NCBI GenBank assembly: GCA_003343605.1 | Contig: QAKW01000025.1 | Coordinates: 1-18,499 of the forward strand | Source: Clostridiales bacterium | GTDB taxonomy: Bacteria; Bacillota; Clostridia; Oscillospirales; QAKW01 | Length of the DNA stretch: 18,499 nt | Direction of reading: 5' to 3' | Shown here: positions 1 to 5,990 of the stretch, one piece after another | Layout of the letters: each line of letters begins with the position of its first letter | How positions within the stretch are numbered: position 1 is the first letter of the stretch | Program-made: the position numbers and the translations under genes | Notes under the pieces: model-generated | Database searches by the model: none | What the model was told of the DNA's origin: nothing | Seen by the model: only the letters and a program-made list of their open reading frames with translations

Positions 1-1
1 C

Positions 2-1054
2 CCCAATGCAGGCGGTAAATCCAATCTGCTGAAGGCGCTTTCCGCACTGATTTGCACCGTTGTGAAGCCCGTTCATGAGCTGAAGAAAAGCCGAAACTGG
101 TTTATTGCCCAGCAAAGTATCTCCCCCGCACCCTATGCCTTCGCGCAGGAGTGCGCAGCGGAGCCCACACGCTTTGAGGTTTATTTTCGCACGCAGGAAA
201 ATGAATTCCGCTATGTTTTGGCGCTGCTTGATGATGCGGTGGCGTCGGAAGGTCTTTACCGCAGAAGCATCGGCGGAAAACGCACGGCAATGATTTTCGA
301 GCGCGCGGGCGCAAAAATCATCCTAGGCGCCAGCATCCGAAGCCCCGGTGTAAATACCGGCGTGAATCCGAAGCTGCCCTATCTTTCCTTTTTGGCAATC
401 AATTACGATCTGCCGGTTATCGCCGAAGCGCAGGGCTGGTTTGAATCCTGTATTATCCGCAATTATGCAAACGCGGTCTCTGATCATAAAATTTTTATTC
501 CCAAAGAAGAAAAGCGCAAGGCCGAAATCCTGCGCCTGCTCAACGATATGGGCATCGAAATCAGCGATTTCCGCTTTGATCCCGATGAGAAGCAGTTCTT
601 TCTGCAGCGCACAATCGGCGGGCAGGTATACGAGCTTGATTTCATCGAAGAATCCGAAGGAACAAAAAAGCTGTGCTCTGTGCTGCCGCTCCTTCAGATC
701 GCGCTGGCGGAGGGTCGGCTTTTCATTGCCGATGAACTGGATGCAAAGCTTCATCCCAAGCTGCTCCGGTATATCCTTCTTTTATTTAAAAATAAAGAAA
801 TCAATCGCAACGGGGCGCAGCTTCTTTTTACCTCGCACGATTTATCCAACATGAAAAACGATCTTTTCCGCAGAGACGAAATCTGGTTTGCCGCCTGCAA
901 TGAAAAGCGCGAAAGCGAGCTTTATTCGCTTTATGACGTCCGGCGGGAAGATCACCAGCGGGTCAAAAACACTGCCGCTTACGATAAGCAATATCTCGAA
1001 GGGCGCTATGGCGCAGACCCCTATCTGAAAAATATGCTGAACTGGGGGGAATAA
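2..1054 (+). CDS. RloA/COG1106-type AAA ATPase, 5' end missing
   Basis: The reading frame is open from the first bases of the window, so the true start lies upstream; about 350 residues are visible. It begins inside the Walker A loop (PNAGGKSNLLKAL, residues 1-13 of the visible part). Near visible residue 215 there is an ESEGTKKL segment, the signature-like element of this family, followed by a Walker B/D-loop region (LFIADELDAKLHPKLL) and a switch histidine in LLFTSHDLS. This order is that of overcoming-lysogenisation/SMC-like ATPases of the COG1106 (AAA_15/AAA_21, RloA, AbiLi) group, cytosolic ATPases often paired with a RloB-type partner in phage-defence loci. The ATPase class is read from motifs; a defence role is inference only. 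The stop is 4 bases before a GTG with a GGGGGGA ribosome site, so a coupled downstream gene once followed. Confidence 0.85.
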   Translation, partial: PNAGGKSNLLKALSALICTVVKPVHELKKSRNWFIAQQSISPAPYAFAQECAAEPTRFEVYFRTQENEFRYVLALLDDAVASEGLYRRSIGGKRTAMIFERAGAKIILGASIRSPGVNTGVNPKLPYLSFLAINYDLPVIAEAQGWFESCIIRNYANAVSDHKIFIPKEEKRKAEILRLLNDMGIEISDFRFDPDEKQFFLQRTIGGQVYELDFIEESEGTKKLCSVLPLLQIALAEGRLFIADELDAKLHPKLLRYILLLFKNKEINRNGAQLLFTSHDLSNMKNDLFRRDEIWFAACNEKRESELYSLYDVRREDHQRVKNTAAYDKQYLEGRYGADPYLKNMLNWGE

Positions 1055-1058
1055 CGCC

Positions 1059-1271
1059 GTGAGCCAGAAACCGCCGAAAAAAAGTGACGCAGAAAAACGC
1101 TGGAGCTTCTAAACAGCGCTAAACCGCCCTCTCAATCCGCTCCCGGAACAAAAGTTTATACCCTGATCGAAAAACTCCGGCCCTACTTATAAACCCGGTA
1201 AAGAAAGCGAAGCGCTCAAGCCTTACCGCGCGGCCCTGCGGGCAAATTTTGAAACCTTTTTGCCGGAATGA
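1059..1271 (+). pseudogene. Decayed small gene downstream of the ATPase
   Basis: A GTG at 1059 sits 8 bases after GGGGGGA (1045-1051) and 4 bases after the ATPase stop, as expected for a coupled second gene, but its frame closes after 17 codons (TAA 1110-1112). Protein-like sequence continues in another frame from about 1100 (LELLNSAKPP, then GTKVYTLIEKLRPYL, stop at 1190) and returns to the GTG frame from 1188 (YKPGKESEALKPYRAALRAN, ending FETFLPE with TGA 1269-1271). Joined, these give a lysine-rich, helix-prone protein of roughly 70 residues. I read this as one small gene broken by two compensating frameshifts, or as the fused ends of a larger internally deleted partner. A RloB-like ancestor is possible from context but no diagnostic motif is left. 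The alternatives are a genuine 17-residue peptide or non-coding sequence. Confidence 0.35.
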
Positions 1272-1300
1272 AAAGGAATCCCGGCAGGAAATCTGAATAT

Positions 1301-1347
1301 GAAGCCCCCTGAAAGCCTCGGAGTTTGCCGGCGTTTCAGGGGGCTTC
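1301..1347. terminator. Convergent (probably bidirectional) hairpin terminator
   Basis: A perfect 14-bp inverted repeat, GAAGCCCCCTGAAA (1301-1314) with its complement at 1334-1347, lies between the plus-strand ATPase remnant and the end of the minus-strand phospholipase D gene (stop at 1355). A further GCC/GGC pairing extends the stem past a one-base bulge. T-tracts on either side are weak, so efficiency is uncertain, but the position between convergent genes fits a shared terminator. Confidence 0.7.
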
Positions 1348-1354
1348 ATTATGG

Positions 1355-2773
1355 TTACATCAGGTGCCGGATCGGCAGAATCAGCACGCGCATCAGCGCG
1401 TAAACAATGCGCTTGAAGGGCGTAAAGCCTTTATGCTGATAGAGCGGGCCGTATACATAGGTGCCATCCTCCTGCCAGCGGCTGTGCTCCTGCTGCTCGG
1501 CCGCCTGCGCGCGCAGCTGGGCGTTGAGCTCCGGGCTTTCAACCACCAGCATCAGCTCCGTATCGAGATAGGCGCTGCGCATATCCAGATTAAAGGAGCC
1601 GATGATGCTCAGATCTTCATCGATCAATACGGTTTTGGTATGCAGTGAATTGCCGCCCGAAAATTCATATACCTGCGCGCCGGTGGCCCAGATTTTTTCT
1701 TTTTGATTGAGATAATCGGTGCAGCCGAAGGGGTTCGCGCCGTTTTCCACCGCGTTGAGCAGGATCCGCACCGAATCGGCGGAGCCGCAGATCTCGGCAA
1801 GATCCTCCCGCATTGCGCCGCTGAGGATGATATAGGGCGTTTGAATCACAATATCGCGCCCTTCCTTCATCAGCTCTGAAAGCGCATACCAGACAGCCGG
1901 CTCCTTATTCACCGGCGCCGTTTCCCCGGAGAGCAGGGTGATTTTTCCGGCCGGGAAGGTTTCGGCCTCCCAATCGGTCGGCGCCGCATCTTTTTCCAGC
2001 GCTGCCCAGCGGCTGCGCAGGGTCTGCGCGGCTTCCGCCGCCTTTTTGGAGCTGCTGCCGGAAAAAGGCCGGCTTGCCTCCTCCGCCCAGATGCGCTCAA
2101 AATAGGCCCGTACCTGAAGCAGGGATTCGGGGGTCCCTTCGGGCGCGTAAACCAGCAGCTCCCGATCGATATTCTGCCGCTCAGAGGTATCGCCCAAAAA
2201 GAGATCGAAGGTATTGCGCCCGCCCAGCAGATAGGCGTGTTCATCGGCAATCACATATTTATCGTGCAGCCGGAGCTGGATTTTCCAGGGCAGCAGCAGA
2301 TTGGGCGGATTATAAATGCGCACTTCAATATTCTCATGCGCGGCCACCGCCTGAAAATAAGGGCTTTTCCGAAACCGGTGCGCACCGGTAAGCCCATCGG
2401 TGATCAGGCGGACCCGCACGCCCCGATCGGCGGCGGCAAGCAGGGCGGCAAGCACGTCTTTGCCGCTCTCGTCATCGTGGAATTCATAGGTGGAGTAGAT
2501 AAGCTCCCGCTGCGCGCTTTCGATCAGCCGGATGCGCCAGCGGAGCGCTTCGGCATTATCGTCGATACACCGAATCCGGCCGCCGCTCCCGCTGCCCTGC
2601 GCACGGAACTCCTGCGCTTCAAAGCCGGCACGGGTTTCGGCGCTGACCTTCGGATGATGCAGAAAAGGCAAAACCGTTCCCAGTATCAAATATAATAAAA
2701 AAGCCAAAAGCACAAGCAACACTCCCTGCCGGACGGAAATTTTCAGTTTTTTTCTGGTTTTGGTAAGGGGCAA
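1355..2773 (-). CDS. Membrane-anchored phospholipase D / cardiolipin synthase-like protein
   Basis: This is a 472-residue protein with an N-terminal membrane anchor (about residues 15-37, after a basic KTRKKLK stretch) and two HKD catalytic motifs: HDKYVIAD near residue 170 and HTKTVLID near residue 377, each followed by the usual GG/GS-N segment (LLGGRN and IIGSFNLDMRS). Two HKD motifs define the phospholipase D superfamily; with this length and a single anchor the closest group is the YmdC/ClsC-like cardiolipin synthase-type enzymes, which move phosphatidyl groups between phospholipids. Substrate is not readable from sequence. The start is TTG (2773-2771), supported by AGAGGAG seven bases upstream; no better start is in range. 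It lies 44 bases after the CmpB-family gene on the same strand, so the two are probably co-transcribed from the promoter at 3617-3645. Confidence 0.87.
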   Translation of the reverse strand: MPLTKTRKKLKISVRQGVLLVLLAFLLYLILGTVLPFLHHPKVSAETRAGFEAQEFRAQGSGSGGRIRCIDDNAEALRWRIRLIESAQRELIYSTYEFHDDESGKDVLAALLAAADRGVRVRLITDGLTGAHRFRKSPYFQAVAAHENIEVRIYNPPNLLLPWKIQLRLHDKYVIADEHAYLLGGRNTFDLFLGDTSERQNIDRELLVYAPEGTPESLLQVRAYFERIWAEEASRPFSGSSSKKAAEAAQTLRSRWAALEKDAAPTDWEAETFPAGKITLLSGETAPVNKEPAVWYALSELMKEGRDIVIQTPYIILSGAMREDLAEICGSADSVRILLNAVENGANPFGCTDYLNQKEKIWATGAQVYEFSGGNSLHTKTVLIDEDLSIIGSFNLDMRSAYLDTELMLVVESPELNAQLRAQAAEQQEHSRWQEDGTYVYGPLYQHKGFTPFKRIVYALMRVLILPIRHLM

Positions 2774-2817
2774 TGCGCTTCTCCTCTCCGTATATGGTTT
2801 ATTCTATGCGCGCCCCG

Positions 2818-3570
2818 TCAGCGTTTACGACGCCTGGATTTTAAAAACTCGCGCAGTTTTTCCCGGTTTTCCGAAAGATTTGGAAAAGCCTTCAGCACCC
2901 GGCGCTGCACCCGGTTCATCGAAGCGGCCAGCTCGGCATAGGCCTTTCGGAGATCTTCTTCTTTTTCGAGCACCTTTTCCGTGCCGTTATAGAGCTGGCC
3001 GCCGATGCCGCAGGAAACCCTGTTGAGCGCCTGCTCCAGATCGTTCATGGCACGGAATTTTTTCGGCAGCTTTAAAACCGCCGGAAGCGTTACGCTCAGA
3101 TCCGCCACAAAGACCGCGCCCAGCACGCAGAGAATCGGGATTCCCACACTGCGCGGCATTTTTTCAAGCAGGAGGGCAACCGGCGGCTGCACCGCCAGCA
3201 CAATCAGCATTGCCCCCAGCCCCCAGAGCAGGGAAAATTTCAGGCAAACATAGCCCTGCAAATTAAAGGGATAATTGCTGTAATCCCACCATTTCTGGTG
3301 AAACAGCTTTTCCAGCAAAAAGCCAACGATATATTCCAGCAGCGTGCAAAGCGCAACCGACCCGATGAAAAGCAGCAGCAGCCGGTGGCGCAGCGGCCAG
3401 AGAATCAGCAGCACCAGCAGCATTCCGCACCCGTAGATCGGGCAGATCGGCCCGTTGAGAAAGCCGCGGTTTACAAACTTTCCCTGATTGACGCCCGCAA
3501 AAATCACCTCGCAGCACCAGCCGAGAAATCCATAAATCAGAAAAACCCAGCAAAGGGTATAAAAATCCAT
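2818..3570 (-). CDS. CmpB-family (PF06541, COG4905) integral membrane protein
   Basis: This is a 250-residue polytopic protein. The N-terminal half has about five hydrophobic segments (near residues 5-25, 42-62, 64-88, 108-130 and 140-163) and carries the family's characteristic strings: FLGWCCEV, GFLNGPICPIYGCG and WWDYSNYPFNLQGYVCLKFS. These mark the family named putative ABC transporter permease CmpB (ABC_trans_CmpB), common in Clostridia; the transporter label is weak and the function is unknown. The C-terminal third is a charged, helix-rich cytoplasmic tail ending SRRRKR. The ATG at 3570 is preceded by GGGAGGT, and a near-consensus promoter lies 50-75 bases upstream. It heads a probable two-gene operon with the phospholipase D-like gene, suggesting an envelope role. 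Confidence 0.82.
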   Translation of the reverse strand: MDFYTLCWVFLIYGFLGWCCEVIFAGVNQGKFVNRGFLNGPICPIYGCGMLLVLLILWPLRHRLLLLFIGSVALCTLLEYIVGFLLEKLFHQKWWDYSNYPFNLQGYVCLKFSLLWGLGAMLIVLAVQPPVALLLEKMPRSVGIPILCVLGAVFVADLSVTLPAVLKLPKKFRAMNDLEQALNRVSCGIGGQLYNGTEKVLEKEEDLRKAYAELAASMNRVQRRVLKAFPNLSENREKLREFLKSRRRKR

Positions 3571-3616
3571 AAATACCTCCCCGCGGGGGCTCCCCCCGCC
3601 CAGTTGATTCTACAAA

Positions 3617-3645
3617 ATTGTATCATTTTTGCACGCGCCGGTCAA
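3617..3645 (-). promoter_or_regulatory. Sigma-A promoter for the CmpB/PLD operon
   Basis: Read on the minus strand: -35 TTGACC (3645-3640), a 17-base spacer, and -10 TACAAT (3622-3617). Both boxes are one base from consensus and the spacing is ideal. It points at the CmpB-family gene, whose start is 47 bases downstream. Confidence 0.85.
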
Positions 3646-3686
3646 GTCTATTCTCTCTTTGTTAAAATACACGTAAAATTTGCAGT

Positions 3687-3717
3687 TTGGCACAGGGAAA
3701 AAATCCCGCCGTATGCT
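3687..3717 (+). promoter_or_regulatory. Possible weak promoter for the mazF-like gene
   Basis: TTGGCA (3687-3692) and TATGCT (3712-3717) are separated by 19 bases, with a small GGGA/TCCC inverted repeat inside the spacer. This is the best candidate I can find between the divergent genes, but the spacer is long and the -10 box poor. Confidence 0.3.
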
Positions 3718-3776
3718 GTATTAAGAAAAGCTTTGATGGAAATAATAGTAATATCAAAGCGAAAGGACGAGAAGCA

Positions 3777-4112
3777 ATGATCAAACGCGGAGACATCTAT
3801 TATGCGGATCTTTCCCCGGTGGTCGGCAGCGAGCAGGGAGGGCTGCGGCCGGTTCTAATCGTTCAGAACGACGTTGGCAACCGGTATAGCCCCACGGTGA
3901 TCGCGGCGGCCATCACCAGCAAGGTGGATAAGGCCCGCCTTCCTACCCATATTAATATTGAAGAACCCTGTGGCCTGCAGCGCAAATCGATGATCCTTCT
4001 GGAGCAGGTGCGTACATTAGATAAAGCCCGCCTTAAGGAAAAGATGGGCCATATAGGCGCAGAGACCATGGAGCAGGTCGATCGCGGCCTGCAGGTAAGT
4101 CTGGGGTTATAA
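3777..4112 (+). CDS. MazF/PemK-family mRNA endoribonuclease, EndoA type
   Basis: This is a 111-residue protein closely following the EndoA (NdoA, YdcE) pattern of Bacillota: RGDIYYADLSPVVGSEQGG at the N-terminus, RPVLIVQND with the conserved arginine, AAITSK with the conserved active-site threonine region, LPTHINIE, and MILLEQVRTLDK. EndoA proteins are about 116 residues, so it is essentially full length. The family are sequence-specific, ribosome-independent endoribonucleases that cut mRNA at short ACA/UACAU-like sites; the exact site here is unknown. The frame is open further upstream, but the ATG at 3777 is the right start because AAAGGA lies 9 bases before it and homology begins there. 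No antitoxin gene is seen on either side: upstream is a divergent promoter region and downstream a terminator. Confidence 0.92.
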   Translation: MIKRGDIYYADLSPVVGSEQGGLRPVLIVQNDVGNRYSPTVIAAAITSKVDKARLPTHINIEEPCGLQRKSMILLEQVRTLDKARLKEKMGHIGAETMEQVDRGLQVSLGL

Positions 4113-4150
4113 ATAAGGCCCGCGCCGCAAAAGGCGGGCGCGGGCCTTAT
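4113..4150 (+). terminator. Hairpin terminator after the mazF-like gene
   Basis: A perfect 14-bp stem, ATAAGGCCCGCGCC (4113-4126) with its complement at 4137-4150, has a 10-base loop and starts immediately after the stop codon. It is very GC-rich, but the following bases are TTAT (within the stem) then AAAAGA, so it lacks a clean T-tract. Confidence 0.7.
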
Positions 4151-4214
4151 AAAAGACGCGGCAGGCGGACAAGGCCCCCAAGATTAAAATTCAATTAAAT
4201 CGGGGGGCGATCAA

Positions 4215-4243
4215 TTGCATGGGCCGGGCTTCCGGTTTATAAT
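4215..4243 (+). promoter_or_regulatory. Sigma-A promoter for the degV-like operon
   Basis: TTGCAT (4215-4220), a 17-base spacer and a perfect TATAAT (4238-4243). A 6-bp inverted repeat, AACCAT/ATGGTT with a 5-base loop (4246-4262), overlaps the expected transcription start and could be an operator or a 5' hairpin. The start codon at 4281 follows after GGGAGG. Confidence 0.85.
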
Positions 4244-4280
4244 AAAACCATGAAAAATGGTTGAATATTGGGAGGTTTTC

Positions 4281-5168
4281 ATGGGAACTTATATTTTGAG
4301 CTGCTGCTCGACCGCCGATCTTTCGGCGGCGCATTTTAAAGAAAAAGAAATTCACTACATCTGCTTTCATTACGAGCTTGATGGAAAGCAATACCCCGAC
4401 GATCTGGGCCAGACGATTGATTTTGATACCTTTTACCGAAAGATGGCGGCTGGCGCCATGACGCGCACCTCGCAGGTAAACGTGGAAGAATTTGAAGATT
4501 ACTTCCGGCCGTTTCTGGAAGAGGGAAAGGATATTTTGCATGTTTGCCTCTCTTCGGGCATTTCGGGGGTATACAACGCGGCCTGCGTTGCGGCCGAAAG
4601 CCTGAAAAAGCAGTATCCCGGCCGCAAAATTCACATTGTGGATTCGCTGGGCGCTTCTTCCGGCTACGGGCTGCTGATGAACACGCTGGCCGAAAAACGC
4701 GATGAAGGGCTGGATGTGGATGCGCTGGCCGCCTGGGCGCAGGAGCACCGGCTGGAGCTGCATCACTGGTTTTTCTCCACTGATCTTACCTTTTATGTGC
4801 GCGGCGGGCGCATTTCAAAGGCTTCGGGCTGGTTTGGCACCGTGCTGAACATCTGCCCGCTGCTGAACATGGATCATCTGGGCCGTTTGATTCCGCGGAA
4901 AAAGATCCGGGGCAAAAAGCGGGTAATCGAAGAGATCGTGGCGCAGATGGAGGCGCATGCGCAGGGCGGGCGCGATTATAACGGGCGCTGCTACATTTCG
5001 CATTCCGCCTGCTTTGAGGATGCCCGGAAGGTAGCCGATCTGATTGAAGCACGTTTTCCGAAGCTTTGCGGAAAGGTGGAAATCAACAGCGTAGGCACCA
5101 CCATCGGCAGTCATACGGGGCCGGGAACGGTCGCGCTGTTTTTCTGGGGGGATACACGTTGCAATTAA
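4281..5168 (+). CDS. DegV family fatty-acid-binding protein
   Basis: This is a 295-residue, full-length DegV protein. DegV proteins are soluble two-domain proteins that bind a fatty acid; in several Bacillota they present fatty acids to the FakA kinase. The family landmarks appear in order: SCCSTADLS at the N-terminus, MTRTSQVNVEEFEDYF, CLSSGISGVYNAA (the fatty-acid carboxylate-binding SSG-S loop), VDSLGASSGYGLL, LTFYVRGGRISKASG, and a terminal GSHTGPGTVALFF. An in-frame ATG at 4257 exists, but the ATG at 4281 is chosen because GGGAGG sits 5-6 bases before it and the 4257 start would fall in the promoter leader. It overlaps the next gene by 10 bases. The specific lipid and any FakA partner are not visible here. 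Confidence 0.93.
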   Translation: MGTYILSCCSTADLSAAHFKEKEIHYICFHYELDGKQYPDDLGQTIDFDTFYRKMAAGAMTRTSQVNVEEFEDYFRPFLEEGKDILHVCLSSGISGVYNAACVAAESLKKQYPGRKIHIVDSLGASSGYGLLMNTLAEKRDEGLDVDALAAWAQEHRLELHHWFFSTDLTFYVRGGRISKASGWFGTVLNICPLLNMDHLGRLIPRKKIRGKKRVIEEIVAQMEAHAQGGRDYNGRCYISHSACFEDARKVADLIEARFPKLCGKVEINSVGTTIGSHTGPGTVALFFWGDTRCN

Positions 5169-5755
5169 AAAAACAATCCAAATTAGCGAAGGGGATTCGG
5201 ATTGTTACCGTGCCGCCGGTGATGGTGGCGGTATTGCTTACGATTCTTTATTTTACGCGGGAAGGTATTTTTCGGGGACCCGCGGATTTCTGGTGGAACT
5301 GCTTCTTTCTTGCGGCACTGCCGGTTTTTGCGTATCCGCTGGCGGCGCTGCTGCCGGCCCTGCGCACCCGCGGGCGGGAAGGGCAGCGCAGCATGGCGTT
5401 TATCATGAGTCTGATCGCCTACCCGGGTGCGCTGATTTACGGCCTGCTTGCGGGTGCGGCGGAGCCGCTGCTGCTGATCGAGTGGACCTACCTGCTTTCG
5501 GCGCTGATTCTGGCGCTGCTCAATAAGGCCACGCCCCTGCGGGCAAGCGGCCATGCCTGCGCGCTGGCCGGGCCGCTTTATCTGCTGATTTATTTTCTGG
5601 GCTGGGCGGTTCTGCTGCCCTGCCTTGCCCTGGGAGCGCTGGTCTGCTGGTCTTCGCTTTCTCTGCGGCGGCATACCCCGCGGGAACTTTTTTACGGCGC
5701 GCTCACCGCAGCGCTGGCCTTTGGGCTCAGCCGGCTGATCGTATATCTGCTATAA
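5159..5755 (+). CDS. Small PAP2-like integral membrane protein
   Basis: This is a 198-residue hydrophobic protein with about six membrane segments. In the second half, KATPLRASGH (about residues 122-131) and SLSLRRHTPRE (about 168-178) sit in the order and spacing of the PAP2 phosphatase motifs 2 and 3 (PSGH; SR-x5-H-x3-D). The SGH and the later H are kept; the first motif is reduced to a lysine shortly before SGH, the serine-arginine pair of motif 3 is altered, and the final Asp reads as Glu. It is probably a PAP2-related membrane protein, perhaps not a canonical phosphatase. The start is TTG at 5159, overlapping the degV-like gene by 10 bases, with GGGGGGA six bases upstream. The overlap implies translational coupling with the lipid-binding DegV, which would fit a lipid phosphate or lipid-handling job. 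Confidence 0.6.
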   Translation: MQLKKQSKLAKGIRIVTVPPVMVAVLLTILYFTREGIFRGPADFWWNCFFLAALPVFAYPLAALLPALRTRGREGQRSMAFIMSLIAYPGALIYGLLAGAAEPLLLIEWTYLLSALILALLNKATPLRASGHACALAGPLYLLIYFLGWAVLLPCLALGALVCWSSLSLRRHTPRELFYGALTAALAFGLSRLIVYLL

Positions 5756-5760
5756 AGCAA

Positions 5761-5790
5761 TAAAGGCCGCTCCAAAAGGAGCGGCCTTTA
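5761..5790 (+). terminator. Rho-independent terminator of the degV operon
   Basis: A 13-bp perfect stem, TAAAGGCCGCTCC with its complement, closes on an AAAA loop (5774-5777). It begins five bases after the stop of the PAP2-like gene, and the 3' arm ends in TTTA. Confidence 0.85.
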
Positions 5791-5806
5791 CCGGAATCGG
5801 CCCGGC

Positions 5807-5846
5807 AAAAACGCCCGGGAAGCATCAATGCTTCCCGGGCGTTTTT
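5807..5846. terminator. Bidirectional terminator between convergent operons
   Basis: An 18-bp perfect inverted repeat with a 4-base loop: AAAAACGCCCGGGAAGCA (5807-5824) and its complement (5829-5846). It has five A on one side and five T on the other, so it works in both directions. On the minus strand it closes the RHS gene cluster, whose last reading frame stops at 5880. Confidence 0.9.
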
Positions 5847-5879
5847 GAATCGTTTTCCCCCAAGCGGCGGGGGCATCCT

Positions 5880-5990
5880 TTAGTCATAGAGATACCGTTT
5901 TTTGAACCACTTTTCCTGGTAATGATCCTCAATCCGCTGTGCGATAAAGGCGAAAATCTCCTGATCCTCCTCTTCAAAATTTTCATTCAT
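5880..5990 (-). CDS. 36-residue orphan copy of the lipoprotein tail
   Basis: This short frame starts MNENFEEEDQEIF and ends in KKRYLYD. It matches the last ~36 residues of the lipoprotein encoded at 7031-7480: both share EEDQ-IF, then QRIEDHYQE, then FKK. I count about 22 identities over 32 aligned residues. Its ATG shares a base with the stop of the beta-propeller gene (TGATG), an arrangement typical of translational coupling, and GAGGGCGGAAG precedes it. It has no signal sequence or lipobox, so as a protein it would be a cytosolic fragment. It may be an expressed mini-gene, a remnant of a second immunity-like gene, or a detached C-terminal end of the propeller gene. Function unknown. Confidence 0.5.
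   Translation of the reverse strand: MNENFEEEDQEIFAFIAQRIEDHYQEKWFKKRYLYD
5891..5978 (-). repeat. Partial gene duplication, copy 1 (partner 7054-7141)
   Basis: The 88 bases align without gaps at roughly 80% identity to 7054-7141, including a 19-base identical run (TTTCCTGGTAATGATCCTC). The match fades just upstream of the shared EEDQ codons, so only the 3' end of the gene was duplicated or retained. Confidence 0.8.

Noticed and set aside
3687..3776. The upstream extension of the MazF reading frame by 30 codons.
   Set aside because: The ribosome site and family homology both begin at the ATG at 3777; the extension contains the putative promoter region.
3298..3780. A plus-strand frame ending just before the mazF-like gene, considered as the missing antitoxin.
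   Set aside because: Most of it is antisense to the CmpB-family gene, it has no ribbon-helix-helix pattern, and it ends overlapping the toxin start only by chance.
4191..4766. A 191-codon minus-strand frame over the degV-like gene and its promoter.
   Set aside because: It would overlap a well-supported promoter and a conserved gene, and its translation shows no family features.
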